Source: Chloroflexota bacterium (GTDB lineage Bacteria; Chloroflexota; Anaerolineae; Anaerolineales; UBA4823). From it: a DNA stretch of 64,000 nt. The notes under the pieces were generated by a model. It was not told where the DNA came from, searched no databases, and saw nothing but the letters and a program-made list of their open reading frames with translations. Positions 16,158 through 24,969 of this stretch are shown in pieces. The stretch lies in the NCBI GenBank assembly GCA_029782365.1, contig JAKOUW010000009.1:1-64000 (forward strand), read 5' to 3'. The position numbers and the translations under genes were made by a program. The stretch's first letter is position 1; each line of letters opens with the position of its first letter.

Positions 16158-17120
16158 TCAGGGACGCGGTGTGATCATTTCACTGCGCACCGTTTTGTAG
16201 AGTGTTTCGGCTTTGATGTCGTTGATCGTGTAACAGGGCGCTTTGAGATGGTCGGCCAGCGCCTGGGCCAGCCCCTGGTCAAAGGCGGCGTGTTCCATGT
16301 TAATCACCACGCAGCGGTGCTTGCCAGAGGCAATCAGATCGCATAACTGGTGAGCTTCTTCCTGAGGGGGTATGTTGCTCATCGAGACGTTGCCCGCCCC
16401 GTCGGTCAGCAGGATTACCAGCGGCATGATGTCGGGGTGAAGCGTTTTCTCGCGGTCCAACACCTGGTAAGTGAGGTAGAGGCCGGCGGAAAGCGGGGTC
16501 TTACCGCCCACCGGGATCTCGGAAAGAGCGCGCTGGGCGAGCTGGACGGAGTTGGTCGGCGGCAGCACCAGCGTGGCGCGGTCTTTTTGAAAGACCACCA
16601 GACCGACGCGATCACGGCGCTGGTATGCATCGGTCAACAAAGATAAAATGGCGCCCTTGGTAGCCTGCATACGCTCGGCGACCGCCATCGACCAGGAGGC
16701 GTCAACCACAAACAGCACGAAATTGGCGGTTTTCTTGACGCGCACTTTTTTCTGGAAATCCGACTTGCGAATGGCAAAGGCGACGCGCTTGCGCTGTTCG
16801 CTGCGCTCGCGCTGGAAGGGGGCAGCGGCCCGGAAAGTGGCATCGAAAGCCAGGTCATCGGCTTTGCCTTGGGCGGGGCGCGCCTGGATATAACGGCCGC
16901 GCTTGCGCTTGCTGATGGTGCGCGAGCGCCGCCCGGCGTTCTTGCGGGCCAGCTTGTCCAGGGCGGTGTCCAACTTGCGGGGCATGAAGCTATCGCCAGA
17001 TTTGACCTTTTGACCCCCATCCCACCAATAGGCATTGCCCGAGTCGAACACGTTTTGCGGCGAAGGCTCGGAAGGCAGCGGACTGGCTGATTCCTCAGCC
17101 GATTGATCCTGGACTACTTC
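16158..17120 (-). CDS. chlD: VWA part of ChlD-type chelatase subunit (reached by -1 frameshift)
   Basis: The frame is open from the A10 run (17120) to 16158. A GTG at 17051 could serve as an independent start, but no ribosome-binding site precedes it, and the frame upstream continues in-phase to the slippery site. It contains a basic linker (RRSRTISKRKRGR), then a von Willebrand A domain with a complete MIDAS: DASWS (Asp117 by the 17051 numbering), the Thr in GGKTPLSAG and the Asp in LLTDGAGN. In chelatases the VWA part of the D subunit contacts the large subunit during Mg2+ or Co2+ insertion into tetrapyrroles. Read with the AAA+ gene at -1, it gives a 684-residue protein of normal ChlD size. 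Confidence 0.8.
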   Translation of the reverse strand, partial: EVVQDQSAEESASPLPSEPSPQNVFDSGNAYWWDGGQKVKSGDSFMPRKLDTALDKLARKNAGRRSRTISKRKRGRYIQARPAQGKADDLAFDATFRAAAPFQRERSEQRKRVAFAIRKSDFQKKVRVKKTANFVLFVVDASWSMAVAERMQATKGAILSLLTDAYQRRDRVGLVVFQKDRATLVLPPTNSVQLAQRALSEIPVGGKTPLSAGLYLTYQVLDREKTLHPDIMPLVILLTDGAGNVSMSNIPPQEEAHQLCDLIASGKHRCVVINMEHAAFDQGLAQALADHLKAPCYTINDIKAETLYKTVRSEMITPRP

Positions 17121-17131
17121 TTTTTTTTTTC
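17085..17131 (-). other. Programmed -1 frameshift site of the chelatase gene
   Basis: Minus strand: GAAAAAAAAAAG, i.e. ten A and a G (17130-17120). In the zero frame this places the heptamer A AAA AAG, the dnaX-type slippery sequence, at 17126-17120, two codons before TAG. Slipping -1 continues as ...KKKEVVQDQSAEES into the VWA frame. A perfect 6-bp hairpin, GGCTGA GGAA TCAGCC, lies downstream at 17100-17085. Transcriptional slippage on A10 is the alternative mechanism. Confidence 0.75.
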
Positions 17132-18211
17132 GGAGGCGGCTTCGCGTTCGTCGCTTTCCTGGGGTTCGCCCATGGTGGAGGCGGCGCCGGCAAGTTGTTC
17201 GATCTTTTCCTGCAGTTGGTCCGGGTTGACCCCGCCTTGCTGGAAAGGTCCCTGGCGCATGCGGTGCGGCAGGGCCAGTTCGGCAGCCAGGGCGATGTCA
17301 CGCTCGTTGATGGCTTTGCGGCCCTCATAAGCGGCATGGGCGCGGGCGGCCTTGAGGATCACCAGGTCGGCGCGGTGGCCTTCGACGTTCAGCGAGGCGG
17401 TCAGTCCAGCGATCACCAGCAGGTCACGGCTGGTGTGCGTGACGCCGTCCACCAAAGAGCGCGCCTGTTCTATACGCCGTGACAGTTCTTTTTCGCGCGG
17501 CTTCCATTCTTCGACAAAAGCTTCCGGATCTTTTTCAAACGCCAGGTGACGCTCCATGATCAGGACGCGCTCGCGGGCGTCGCGGATGCCGACGATCTCC
17601 ACAGACAAAGCAAAGCGATCGAGCAGCTGCGGGCGCAAGTCGCCCTCTTCCGGGTTCATCGTACCGACCAGGATAAAGCGCGCTGGATGGGCAAAGGAGA
17701 TCCCTTCGCGCTCCACAATATTGACACCCATGGCGGCGGAATCGAGCAGTAAATCGACCACATGATCATCCAACAGGTTGACTTCATCGATGTAAAGCAA
17801 ACCGCGGTTGGCGGCAGCCAACACGCCGGGCTCGAAATGCCGTTCGCCTTTCTGGATAGCTTTTTCGATATCCAGGGTGCCCACCACGCGATCCTCAGTT
17901 GCGCTGACTGGCAGATTAATGAATCCGATGCGGCGCTTGGCGACGCTGAGCTGGATGCCCTGGGCCAGGCGTTCCTTCACCCAGTCAGACCAGGTCTGCG
18001 GGGTGTTCGGATCATCATTAAACGGTGAATCGCTGAAAACATCGATATCGGGGAGGAGGGCCGCCAGGGCGCGCGCCGCAGTAGATTTGGCGGTGCCGCG
18101 TTCGCCGCGGATCAAGACGCCGCCAATGCGCTGGTCGACGGCATTCAAGATCAGGGCGCGCTTCATACGCTCCTGGCCGACAATAGACGTAAATGGATAG
18201 ATCGGTGGCAT
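17114..18211 (-). CDS. chlI: AAA+ chelatase subunit (BchI/ChlI-like), zero-frame product
   Basis: 365 residues. Walker A GERGTAKS (36-43), the ChlI-type insertion with SVAKRRIGFINLPVSATEDRV cut by the family motif ATEDRVVGTLD, Walker B LLYIDEVNLLDDH (Asp142, Glu143) and sensor region LVGTMNPEEGDLRPQLLDRF. This is the ATPase that powers metal insertion. The zero frame ends in SEKKKK then TAG, inside a run of ten A. The start ATG at 18211 has GAAGAGG upstream, and a TATAAT about 27 nt upstream (18243-18238). No large subunit (ChlH/CobN) is nearby. Confidence 0.88.
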   Translation of the reverse strand: MPPIYPFTSIVGQERMKRALILNAVDQRIGGVLIRGERGTAKSTAARALAALLPDIDVFSDSPFNDDPNTPQTWSDWVKERLAQGIQLSVAKRRIGFINLPVSATEDRVVGTLDIEKAIQKGERHFEPGVLAAANRGLLYIDEVNLLDDHVVDLLLDSAAMGVNIVEREGISFAHPARFILVGTMNPEEGDLRPQLLDRFALSVEIVGIRDARERVLIMERHLAFEKDPEAFVEEWKPREKELSRRIEQARSLVDGVTHTSRDLLVIAGLTASLNVEGHRADLVILKAARAHAAYEGRKAINERDIALAAELALPHRMRQGPFQQGGVNPDQLQEKIEQLAGAASTMGEPQESDEREAASEKKKK

Positions 18212-18273
18212 GTGTGAATAGAACCTCTTCGCCAGAGATTATATCAGAAATGTCTGACAAAAACCCGGCAAGC

Positions 18274-19401
18274 TCAGGCGGCCTCGCCGGCGCAGTGCGT
18301 CTCCGCCTGGTGCAGGGCAGGCCAGCCCTGGGCAGCCAGTTCCGGCGTAGGGCGGGCGGCTTCATCCGGCTTGTCCGACAGTCCAAAGAGCAGCGCGCCC
18401 TGTTCTGCCCAGCGCAGACCGGCCGCGCGCACTTCCTGGGTGATCAAGATTTCGCTGTTGAGCATATCTGCCGTACTGGTTTCATCGGCGCACAGCCCCA
18501 TCGCCCCAATCGTATTGCGGTATTCGTTGCGGCGAAAATCTTTGAAGGGCGTTGGATCGCCAGCCCGCACAAAGGCATAAATGCCCTCGTGAATCGCGCG
18601 TAGGGCCGGCGACAGGTGCTCTTTTTGCTGGTCCACCTGGCCAATATAGTCCACGAAAGAGCCGGCGGCTCCGCTGCGGATGCGTTCCACCAGCTCCGGC
18701 AGGCTGGTCAGGCCGCTGCCCAGCACGAGGCACAGGTACGCCAGGTAATCCTGATTGTCGCCTGTGAAGCTGTGGAACTCAGGCTGGCTGAGCTGGCTGT
18801 GGGCCTGTTGGAAGGCCGCCAGGCTGAACTGGTCGCCCAACATGCCTTCCACCGTCTGGCGCACGGCGGTCTGGCGCATGCGGTCGATGACGTGGCCGTT
18901 GCGGCCGCGCGCGCCCACCGCGGTTTTGTCCAGGTCGATCAACACCGCGCTGTGCTCATCCACTTGAAAGCCATTGCCAGAGCACCAGGCGGCAAAACCT
19001 GCCAGGGCAGACCAACGGTTGGCTTCATACAGCGTCCGGCTGGCATCCAGCGCGCTGATCTGGGTTTTGGGCGCGGCTTCGCTGTCAGTGCCGATGAACA
19101 CTGCGCCGGGCCAATCGCCCGCCAGGCAGATGTTATGGAAAGCATTGACGTCCAGGTGGCGCGTATCGCCCACGAAAAGCAAGCGCCGGATTTCTGCCTT
19201 GGCAGTCTGGCGGATCATGCCAGCTACCACGCGGGCGTATTCAGGCTCATTCTTGCGGGGAATCACGCCATCCGCCAGGCCAGCCTGGGCGCGCAGCGCC
19301 GGCAGGCCCGGGATACGCGGGTCACAGGGCTCCAAATTGCGGTAGATCACCCGGTCGCCCAGGAACTCGCTCAGGCGGCCGCGTCCGAATATCTTGATCA
19401 T
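18274..19401 (-). CDS. HAD-like protein of unknown function
   Basis: 375 residues. A HAD-type motif I, LIDLDKTAVGARG (Asp156, Asp158), lies mid-protein, preceded by LLFVGDTRH and VFIGTDSEA. The other HAD motifs are less clear, so phosphatase activity is likely but not certain. No signal peptide. Its ATG overlaps the stop of asd (ATGA), so it is translationally coupled as the last gene of the thrC-lysC-asd unit. It may dephosphorylate an intermediate of that pathway, but this is contextual inference. The N-terminal 100 residues match nothing I recognise. Confidence 0.6.
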   Translation of the reverse strand: MIKIFGRGRLSEFLGDRVIYRNLEPCDPRIPGLPALRAQAGLADGVIPRKNEPEYARVVAGMIRQTAKAEIRRLLFVGDTRHLDVNAFHNICLAGDWPGAVFIGTDSEAAPKTQISALDASRTLYEANRWSALAGFAAWCSGNGFQVDEHSAVLIDLDKTAVGARGRNGHVIDRMRQTAVRQTVEGMLGDQFSLAAFQQAHSQLSQPEFHSFTGDNQDYLAYLCLVLGSGLTSLPELVERIRSGAAGSFVDYIGQVDQQKEHLSPALRAIHEGIYAFVRAGDPTPFKDFRRNEYRNTIGAMGLCADETSTADMLNSEILITQEVRAAGLRWAEQGALLFGLSDKPDEAARPTPELAAQGWPALHQAETHCAGEAA

Positions 19402-20486
19402 TTCAAATATCCCAGGTTGACGAGCAGCTCAGCGTTGTAAATCGAGCCGCCGGCTGCGCCGCGGATGGTGTTGTGCGAGAGCACCACCATACGTACATGA
19501 AACAGCGGGTCAGGGCGCACCCGGCCCACCACCGTGGTCATACCCAGGCCGAGGTTGCGATCCAGGCGCGGCTGGGGCCGGTCGGTTTCGTAGCGTACGA
19601 TGATGGGTGGGCGCGGCGCAGAGGGCAGGTCGCGGCTGGCAGCTGGCGCCTGGTAATCGCTCAACGCTTGTTGGACGGTTACGATCTCCGCCGGGCGTTC
19701 CAGTTCGATGCTGACGCACACGATGTGGCCGTCGCTGACCGCTACGCGGTTGGTGTGCGCCGAAATCACCACCGGCGCCAACGTCACCTGGTCGTTTTCA
19801 AACCGTCCCAACATCTTGCGCGGCTCCCATTCGACTTTTTCTTCCTCGCCGCCAATGAACGGGATGACGTTATCCACGATATCCAGCGAGGGCACACCCG
19901 GGTAACCAGCTCCGGAAAGCGCCTGCAGGGATACGGCAAAGATGCGCCGCAGGCCAAAGGCATCTTGCAGCGCCTTGAGCGCTATGGTCAGCCCGGTGCT
20001 GGTGCAGTTCGGATTGGTGGCGATCAACCCCGACCAGCCGCGCTGTTCGCGCTGCGCATCCACCAGGCCGGCGTGCTCGGCGTTGACTTCCGGCAGCAGC
20101 AGCGGCACCGTCGGGTCACGCCGGTAGCTAGAGGCGTTGGAGAACACCGCCAGGCCGGCCTGCGCCATCTCCAGCTCGATGTTTTTGGCAATATCCGCCT
20201 GCAGAGCCGAGAACACTGCCCGCACCGGTGGGTTGGCGGCGCACAGCAAGGCAGGATCGCTGGGAATCACCGGCAGAGCCGCCGCCCAGGCCGGCATTGC
20301 CTCGGCCAGCACCCAGCGGCAGGACTGCCCGTACAACTGCCCGACTGTGCGATCAGAGCCGGTCAACGCTACCACCTGGAACCAGGGATGGTTATCCAAC
20401 AACTGGACAAAACGCTGCCCTACCGAGCCGGTGGCACCCAGCACGGCAACGGGGATTTTTTCGGACTGCGAGCGCACCTCAGCCAT
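19398..20486 (-). CDS. asd: Aspartate-semialdehyde dehydrogenase
   Basis: 362 residues. NADP-binding GATGSVGQ (17-24) and the active-site Cys161 in ATNPNCTSTGL. It catalyses the reduction of aspartyl-4-phosphate to the semialdehyde, the branch point to lysine, methionine and threonine. The archaeal/fungal-like long form is suggested by the sequence and length. It overlaps lysC by 8 nt, with GAGGAG before the ATG, and is followed by the coupled HAD-like gene. Order on the minus strand is thrC-lysC-asd. Confidence 0.94.
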   Translation of the reverse strand: MAEVRSQSEKIPVAVLGATGSVGQRFVQLLDNHPWFQVVALTGSDRTVGQLYGQSCRWVLAEAMPAWAAALPVIPSDPALLCAANPPVRAVFSALQADIAKNIELEMAQAGLAVFSNASSYRRDPTVPLLLPEVNAEHAGLVDAQREQRGWSGLIATNPNCTSTGLTIALKALQDAFGLRRIFAVSLQALSGAGYPGVPSLDIVDNVIPFIGGEEEKVEWEPRKMLGRFENDQVTLAPVVISAHTNRVAVSDGHIVCVSIELERPAEIVTVQQALSDYQAPAASRDLPSAPRPPIIVRYETDRPQPRLDRNLGLGMTTVVGRVRPDPLFHVRMVVLSHNTIRGAAGGSIYNAELLVNLGYLK

Positions 20487-21897
20487 GAGCGTTCTCCTCC
20501 AAAATCAACGAGTGCAGGGTTCGCACCGCGTGGTCGGCTTCCTTCGCTTCGACCACCATGCTGATCGACACTTCCGATGAACCCTGGGCGATGGCAATAA
20601 CATTAATTTTGTCGCGGCCGAGAGCGGTGAATATCTTCCCGGCAATGCCCGGCGTGTGGATCATGCCAATCCCCACCACGGTGATGATCACCACTTCGGC
20701 GGCTGCCCAGATTTTATCGATGTCGCGGTCAGCCAGCTCGGCGGCGAAAGCTTTGGTCAGGGCGGCTACTACCTGCTCCGTCGTATTGGAGGGCACAGCA
20801 AAGCAGATCGACTGCTCGGAAGAGGCCTGGGTGATCAACGGAACGCTGGTGCCCGTTGAAGCCACCGCCGCGAACGTGCGGGCGGCCACGCCCGGCACGC
20901 CCAGCATACCGCGGCCTTCGATGGTGATCATCCGTTGGCCGCGAATGGCGGTCACAGCCTTGACCACTGTGCTCTCTGCGGAGCGGTCGGAGACGATGCG
21001 CGTGCCGGGATGCGTCGGGTTGAAGGTATTGCAGATGCGCAGGCCGATACCGGTCTCAATCACCGGGCGGATGGTCTTGGGATGCAGCACCTTGGCGCCG
21101 TAATACGCCAGCTCGGCGATCTCACGGTAGGTCAGCTCAGGGATGGTGCGAGCCTCGGGCGCCACGCGCGGGTCGGCGCTCATCACACCATCCACATCTG
21201 TCCAAATCCAAACATCATCGGCTGGTAAGGCGGCGCCCAAAATACCGGCAGAGTAATCGCTCCCCCCGCGCCCCAGGGTTGTGATCACGCCCTCGGTGGT
21301 GGCGCCGATAAAACCCGTCACGACCGGCACGCGGCCCTGACTGGTCAGTGGTTCCAGGATCTGGCGCACTCTGCGCTTGGTGGCCTCCATGTCCGGGTGA
21401 GCATCCTGGAAATGGGCATCGGTGACAATGAATTGGGTCGAATCGACGAACTGAGCTGGCACACCGGCCGACTCGAGGGCGGCTGCCAGCAGGCGCACGC
21501 TCATACGCTCGCCGAGTGAGGCAACGGCATCCAGAGCGCGCGGCGTGGCTTCACCCAGGATTTCGATCGCCCGGCACAGGTTGGTGAACTCGGCCAGCAA
21601 ATGGTTGATTTCCTGGCGCGCCTGGGCACGGCGGGCCATATCGTTGATCAATTGGTCGGCAATTGCCTGGTGCATCTGGCGCAGTTGGGACTCGGCGGCG
21701 TGATAAGTGCCCTGCATCGCCTGCTGAGCGCTCTGCAGCAGCAGGTTGGTAACACCGGATAAAGCGGAAGTGACCACCACCACGGACGGCCAATCCTGGC
21801 GCGCCTGGCGCACGATTTCGACCGCCTGTGCCATCGCCGGCGGCGTGCCGACGGAGGTGCCGCCAAATTTCATCACCAATAATTTTTGCTTGGACAT
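20479..21897 (-). CDS. lysC: Aspartate kinase
   Basis: 472 residues. N-terminal KFGGTSVG (10-17) binds ATP. The kinase core contains GRGGSDYSAGILGAAL and IWTDVDGVMSADPR. Two ACT domains follow at the C-terminus (about 310-470; motifs VPGVAARTFAAV and TPGIAGKIFTAL), so allosteric control by threonine or lysine is expected. It is monofunctional, without a homoserine dehydrogenase domain; no hom gene is in this window. AAGGAGAGAAGTAAG precedes the ATG, directly after the thrC stop. Confidence 0.95.
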   Translation of the reverse strand: MSKQKLLVMKFGGTSVGTPPAMAQAVEIVRQARQDWPSVVVVTSALSGVTNLLLQSAQQAMQGTYHAAESQLRQMHQAIADQLINDMARRAQARQEINHLLAEFTNLCRAIEILGEATPRALDAVASLGERMSVRLLAAALESAGVPAQFVDSTQFIVTDAHFQDAHPDMEATKRRVRQILEPLTSQGRVPVVTGFIGATTEGVITTLGRGGSDYSAGILGAALPADDVWIWTDVDGVMSADPRVAPEARTIPELTYREIAELAYYGAKVLHPKTIRPVIETGIGLRICNTFNPTHPGTRIVSDRSAESTVVKAVTAIRGQRMITIEGRGMLGVPGVAARTFAAVASTGTSVPLITQASSEQSICFAVPSNTTEQVVAALTKAFAAELADRDIDKIWAAAEVVIITVVGIGMIHTPGIAGKIFTALGRDKINVIAIAQGSSEVSISMVVEAKEADHAVRTLHSLILEENAHG

Positions 21898-21898
21898 C

Positions 21899-23008
21899 TT
21901 ACTTCTCTCCTTCTTTCGGCAAAATCACCGCTTCCAATGCTTTCATTTCGACTGGAATCGCTACCGGCGCGGCAGCGCGCTGCGCGATGATCTCGGGGTC
22001 TTTCAAACCATGGCCGGTGCAGATAGCCACCACCCGCTGGCCGCGCACCGCGCGTCGGCCGGCGCGCACCTGGGCAGCCAGGCCAGCCAGGCCAGCGGCT
22101 GAAGCCGGCTCCACCCATACCCCCTCGATCGCCAGCCTGCGCTGCATTTCCAGGATTTCCTCATCTGTCACGGCGATTATCTCGCCGCCGGACTGCTCTG
22201 CCGCCAGCAGAGCCTGCTCGCCGCGCGCCGGGCGGCCAATGCGGATGGCTGTGGCGACCGTCTCAGGCTTATCCACCGGGTGACCGAGCACCAGGGGAGC
22301 GGCGCCAGCCGCCTGCACACCTAAAATCTGCGGCAGGCCGGTGCGCTTCAATTGATGATATTCCTGGAAGCCCATCCAATAGGCGCTGATATTGCCAGCG
22401 TTGCCCACCGGCAAACACAACAGCTCGGGGGCGCTGCCCAGCACATCGCAAATCTCAAAGGCCGCCGTTTTCTGCCCTTCCAAGCGGTAGGGATTGAGTG
22501 AATTGACCAGGGCGATGGGATGGCTGCGCGTGATCTCCACCACCAGATTGAGGGCGTCATCGAAAGACCCCAAGACCTGCACGATTTGGGCGCCGTACGC
22601 CATAGCGCCGGCCAGCTTGCCAGCGGCCACCTTGCCCTGAGGGATCAAAACGATCGAACGCAGGCCGGCGCGGGCGGCATAGGCCGCTGCCGAGGCGGCG
22701 GTGTTGCCGGTGGAGGCGCAGATCACTGCCCGGGCGCCCGCGCCGGCCGCCTCACCAATGGCGACCGTCATGCCGCGATCTTTGAATGAACCGGTCGGAT
22801 TCAGGCCTTCGAACTTGACAAACAAGTCACACTCGCCCAATTCCTGGCCAAGGCGCGGCATGGGAATCAACGGCGTGTTGCCTTCCAGCAAAGTGATCGT
22901 CAATGTATGAGCGGGGATGTTCAGCAGGGGACGGTACGTTTCCAGCACACCGCGGTAGCCGGCAGACCTGCCGGGTTGAGACGGCTTATCAGGTAGGTTT
23001 GAAATCAT
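21899..23008 (-). CDS. thrC: Threonine synthase
   Basis: 369 residues from the ATG at 23008. The PLP lysine lies in NPTGSFKDRGMTVA (Lys76), with the phosphate-binding loop PVGNAGN and CASTGNTAAS. It converts O-phospho-homoserine to threonine. A TTG at 23017 would add three residues, but the -10 box TATAAT ends at 23018, so the ATG at 23008 is the better start and the mRNA would be nearly leaderless. It is the first gene of the unit thrC-lysC-asd-HAD. Confidence 0.94.
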   Translation of the reverse strand: MISNLPDKPSQPGRSAGYRGVLETYRPLLNIPAHTLTITLLEGNTPLIPMPRLGQELGECDLFVKFEGLNPTGSFKDRGMTVAIGEAAGAGARAVICASTGNTAASAAAYAARAGLRSIVLIPQGKVAAGKLAGAMAYGAQIVQVLGSFDDALNLVVEITRSHPIALVNSLNPYRLEGQKTAAFEICDVLGSAPELLCLPVGNAGNISAYWMGFQEYHQLKRTGLPQILGVQAAGAAPLVLGHPVDKPETVATAIRIGRPARGEQALLAAEQSGGEIIAVTDEEILEMQRRLAIEGVWVEPASAAGLAGLAAQVRAGRRAVRGQRVVAICTGHGLKDPEIIAQRAAAPVAIPVEMKALEAVILPKEGEK

Positions 23009-23017
23009 AATCGGCAA

Positions 23018-23023
23018 ATTATA
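23018..23023 (-). promoter_or_regulatory. -10 box of the thrC operon (nearly leaderless)
   Basis: TATAAT, 9 nt before the thrC ATG; TTGTTG lies 18 nt upstream (or TTGAAA at 15 nt). Transcription should start about 2-3 nt before the start codon. Confidence 0.6.
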
Positions 23024-23055
23024 CTCAAAAAATCGTCATTTCAACAATATTAAAT

Positions 23056-23099
23056 AAAATTAGCCTGGAGCCTGCAGCGCAGGTCTCCAGGCTAATTTT
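23056..23099 (-). terminator. Strong bidirectional terminator
   Basis: 15-bp stem AAAATTAGCCTGGAG / CTCCAGGCTAATTTT with an inner CCTG/CAGG stem. On the minus strand it ends in TTTTATTTAA and closes the ABC exporter operon; on the plus strand it ends in TTTTT. Confidence 0.88.
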
Positions 23100-23109
23100 T
23101 CACAAACCA

Positions 23110-24969
23110 CTAATTGGGCACTGCGGCGCGTTCGAACTGGCTGTTGTACAGTTCGGCATAGAAGCCGTCGCGGGCCAGCAGGTCAACGTGGTTGCCTTGC
23201 TCAACAATGTCGCCATCGCGCATGACGAGGATGAGATCGGCGTCGCGAATGGTGGACAGGCGGTGGGCGATGATAAAGCTGGTGCGGTTCTGCATCAGAT
23301 TGTCCATCGCACGCTGGATGAGCACCTCGGTGCGCGTGTCCACCGAACTTGTGGCCTCATCCAGGATCAGGATTCTTGGGTCTGCCAGGATGGCGCGAGC
23401 AATGGTCAGGAGCTGCATCTGGCCCTGGGAGATGTTAGTCGTTTCTTCATTGATGACCATCTGGTAGCCGTCAGGCAGGGTGTGCACGAAGTGATCGACA
23501 TGGGCGGCTTTGGCGGCCGCGATCACTTCCTCATCGCTTGCGTCCGGGCGCCCATAGCGGATATTTTCCATGAGTGTGCCGTTGTAAAGCCAGGTGTCTT
23601 GCAGCACCATGCCGAACAGCTTGCGCAGGTCGCGGCGGGTGAACTCACGAATATCGTGCCCATCCACCAGGATCGCCCCATTGTTGACATCATAGAAGCG
23701 CATCAACAGCTTGACCATGGTGGTCTTGCCAGCACCGGTCGGCCCGACGATAGCGATCTTGTGACCAGGCTCGGCCAGGGCGCAGAAATCGTTGATGATG
23801 ATCTTATCGGGTGCGTAGCCGAAGTGCACATCTTTGAACTCCACCTCACCCTGCACTGTTGCCAGCTTGACCGGGTTCACAGTCTCAGGGATTTCTTCGG
23901 CCTCAGCCAGGAATTCGAACACCCGCTCGGCCGCGGCTGCGGTTTGCTGGAGCACGTTCGAGATGTTGGCGAGTTGGGTGATCGGTTGGGTGAAAGAACG
24001 CACATATTGGATGAACGCCTGGATATCGCCGACGGTGATGGCATTGTTGATCGCCAGCCAGCCGCCGATGATGCTGACCCCCACATAACCCAGGTTGCCG
24101 ATGAAGGTCATGATCGGCATCATCAAGCCAGACAAGAACTGCGATTTCCAGGCCGAGTTATACAGCGTGTTGTTATATTCATCGAACTTGCGGATGCTCT
24201 CCTCTTCCCCATTGAAGGCTTTCATCACCAGGTGCCCGCCGTATATTTCCTCGACATGGCCGTTGACATGTCCCAGGTAATCTTGCTGTTCTTTAAAGAA
24301 TTTCTGCGATTGACTGATGATCAGACCGACAACAATCATTGAGAGCGGCACAATGGTCAGCGCAACCAGCGTCATGATCCAGTTGATAGTGAACATCATA
24401 TACAACACACCGATCACGGTCACGATCGAGGTGATGATTTGGGTTAGGCTCTGGCTGAGGGTCTGATTGACCGTATCGACATCGTTGGTGATGCGCGAGA
24501 GCACTTCGCCGTGTGTGGTGCCGTCAAAGTAACGAAACGGCATACGGTTGATCTTTTGGGAAATATCTCGGCGGAAGCGGTAGGCAATATTGGTCGAAAC
24601 ATTCGCCATGATCCAGCCCTGGATATAGGCAAAAACCGCCGAGAGCAGGTAAAGGAACAAAACCGTCAGCAGGATGTTGCCTATGTAAGGGAAATCGATG
24701 TCTCCTGTGCCGGATATTTTAGCCATCACGCCCTCGAATAAGCGCGTGGTAGCGTTGCCCAAAATCTTCGGGCCGACGATGTTGAACACGGTCGAAGCGA
24801 TCGCAAAAATAAACACAACCAAAATCGACCAGCGGTATTTCGCCAGGTATTGAATCAGCTTGCGCATCGTGCCTTTGAAGTCACGCGCTTTTTCGCCTTT
24901 CATCATCATGTGTGGGCCCCCCATCGGGCCACGGCCGCGCTGTTGTCCGGGTCTGCCTTGCATCATCAT
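23110..24969 (-). CDS. ABC multidrug exporter subunit B
   Basis: 619 residues. It starts with a Gly/Arg/Met-rich cytoplasmic tail, then a six-helix transmembrane domain (about 45-345) and an ATPase with Walker A GPTGAGKTT, signature ISQGQ (a departure from LSGGQ), Walker B ILILDEATSSVDTRT and IIAHRLST. The changed signature and the partner gene indicate a heterodimeric exporter of the LmrCD/BmrCD/TM287-288 type. Its start overlaps the partner's stop by 4 nt. Probably controlled by the MarR-type regulator at the head of the operon. Confidence 0.92.
   Translation of the reverse strand: MMMQGRPGQQRGRGPMGGPHMMMKGEKARDFKGTMRKLIQYLAKYRWSILVVFIFAIASTVFNIVGPKILGNATTRLFEGVMAKISGTGDIDFPYIGNILLTVLFLYLLSAVFAYIQGWIMANVSTNIAYRFRRDISQKINRMPFRYFDGTTHGEVLSRITNDVDTVNQTLSQSLTQIITSIVTVIGVLYMMFTINWIMTLVALTIVPLSMIVVGLIISQSQKFFKEQQDYLGHVNGHVEEIYGGHLVMKAFNGEEESIRKFDEYNNTLYNSAWKSQFLSGLMMPIMTFIGNLGYVGVSIIGGWLAINNAITVGDIQAFIQYVRSFTQPITQLANISNVLQQTAAAAERVFEFLAEAEEIPETVNPVKLATVQGEVEFKDVHFGYAPDKIIINDFCALAEPGHKIAIVGPTGAGKTTMVKLLMRFYDVNNGAILVDGHDIREFTRRDLRKLFGMVLQDTWLYNGTLMENIRYGRPDASDEEVIAAAKAAHVDHFVHTLPDGYQMVINEETTNISQGQMQLLTIARAILADPRILILDEATSSVDTRTEVLIQRAMDNLMQNRTSFIIAHRLSTIRDADLILVMRDGDIVEQGNHVDLLARDGFYAELYNSQFERAAVPN

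Noticed and set aside
18238..18260. TCAGA-AATG-TCTGA inverted repeat upstream of the chelatase gene as an operator
   Set aside because: Only 5-bp arms, no second copy in the window and no known match. It could be chance.
19473..20564. A 363-codon plus-strand frame opposite asd
   Set aside because: Antisense of a well-supported dehydrogenase gene.
23188..24342. A 384-codon plus-strand frame opposite the ABC exporter subunit
   Set aside because: Antisense shadow; rich in Asp/His/Val and no motif.
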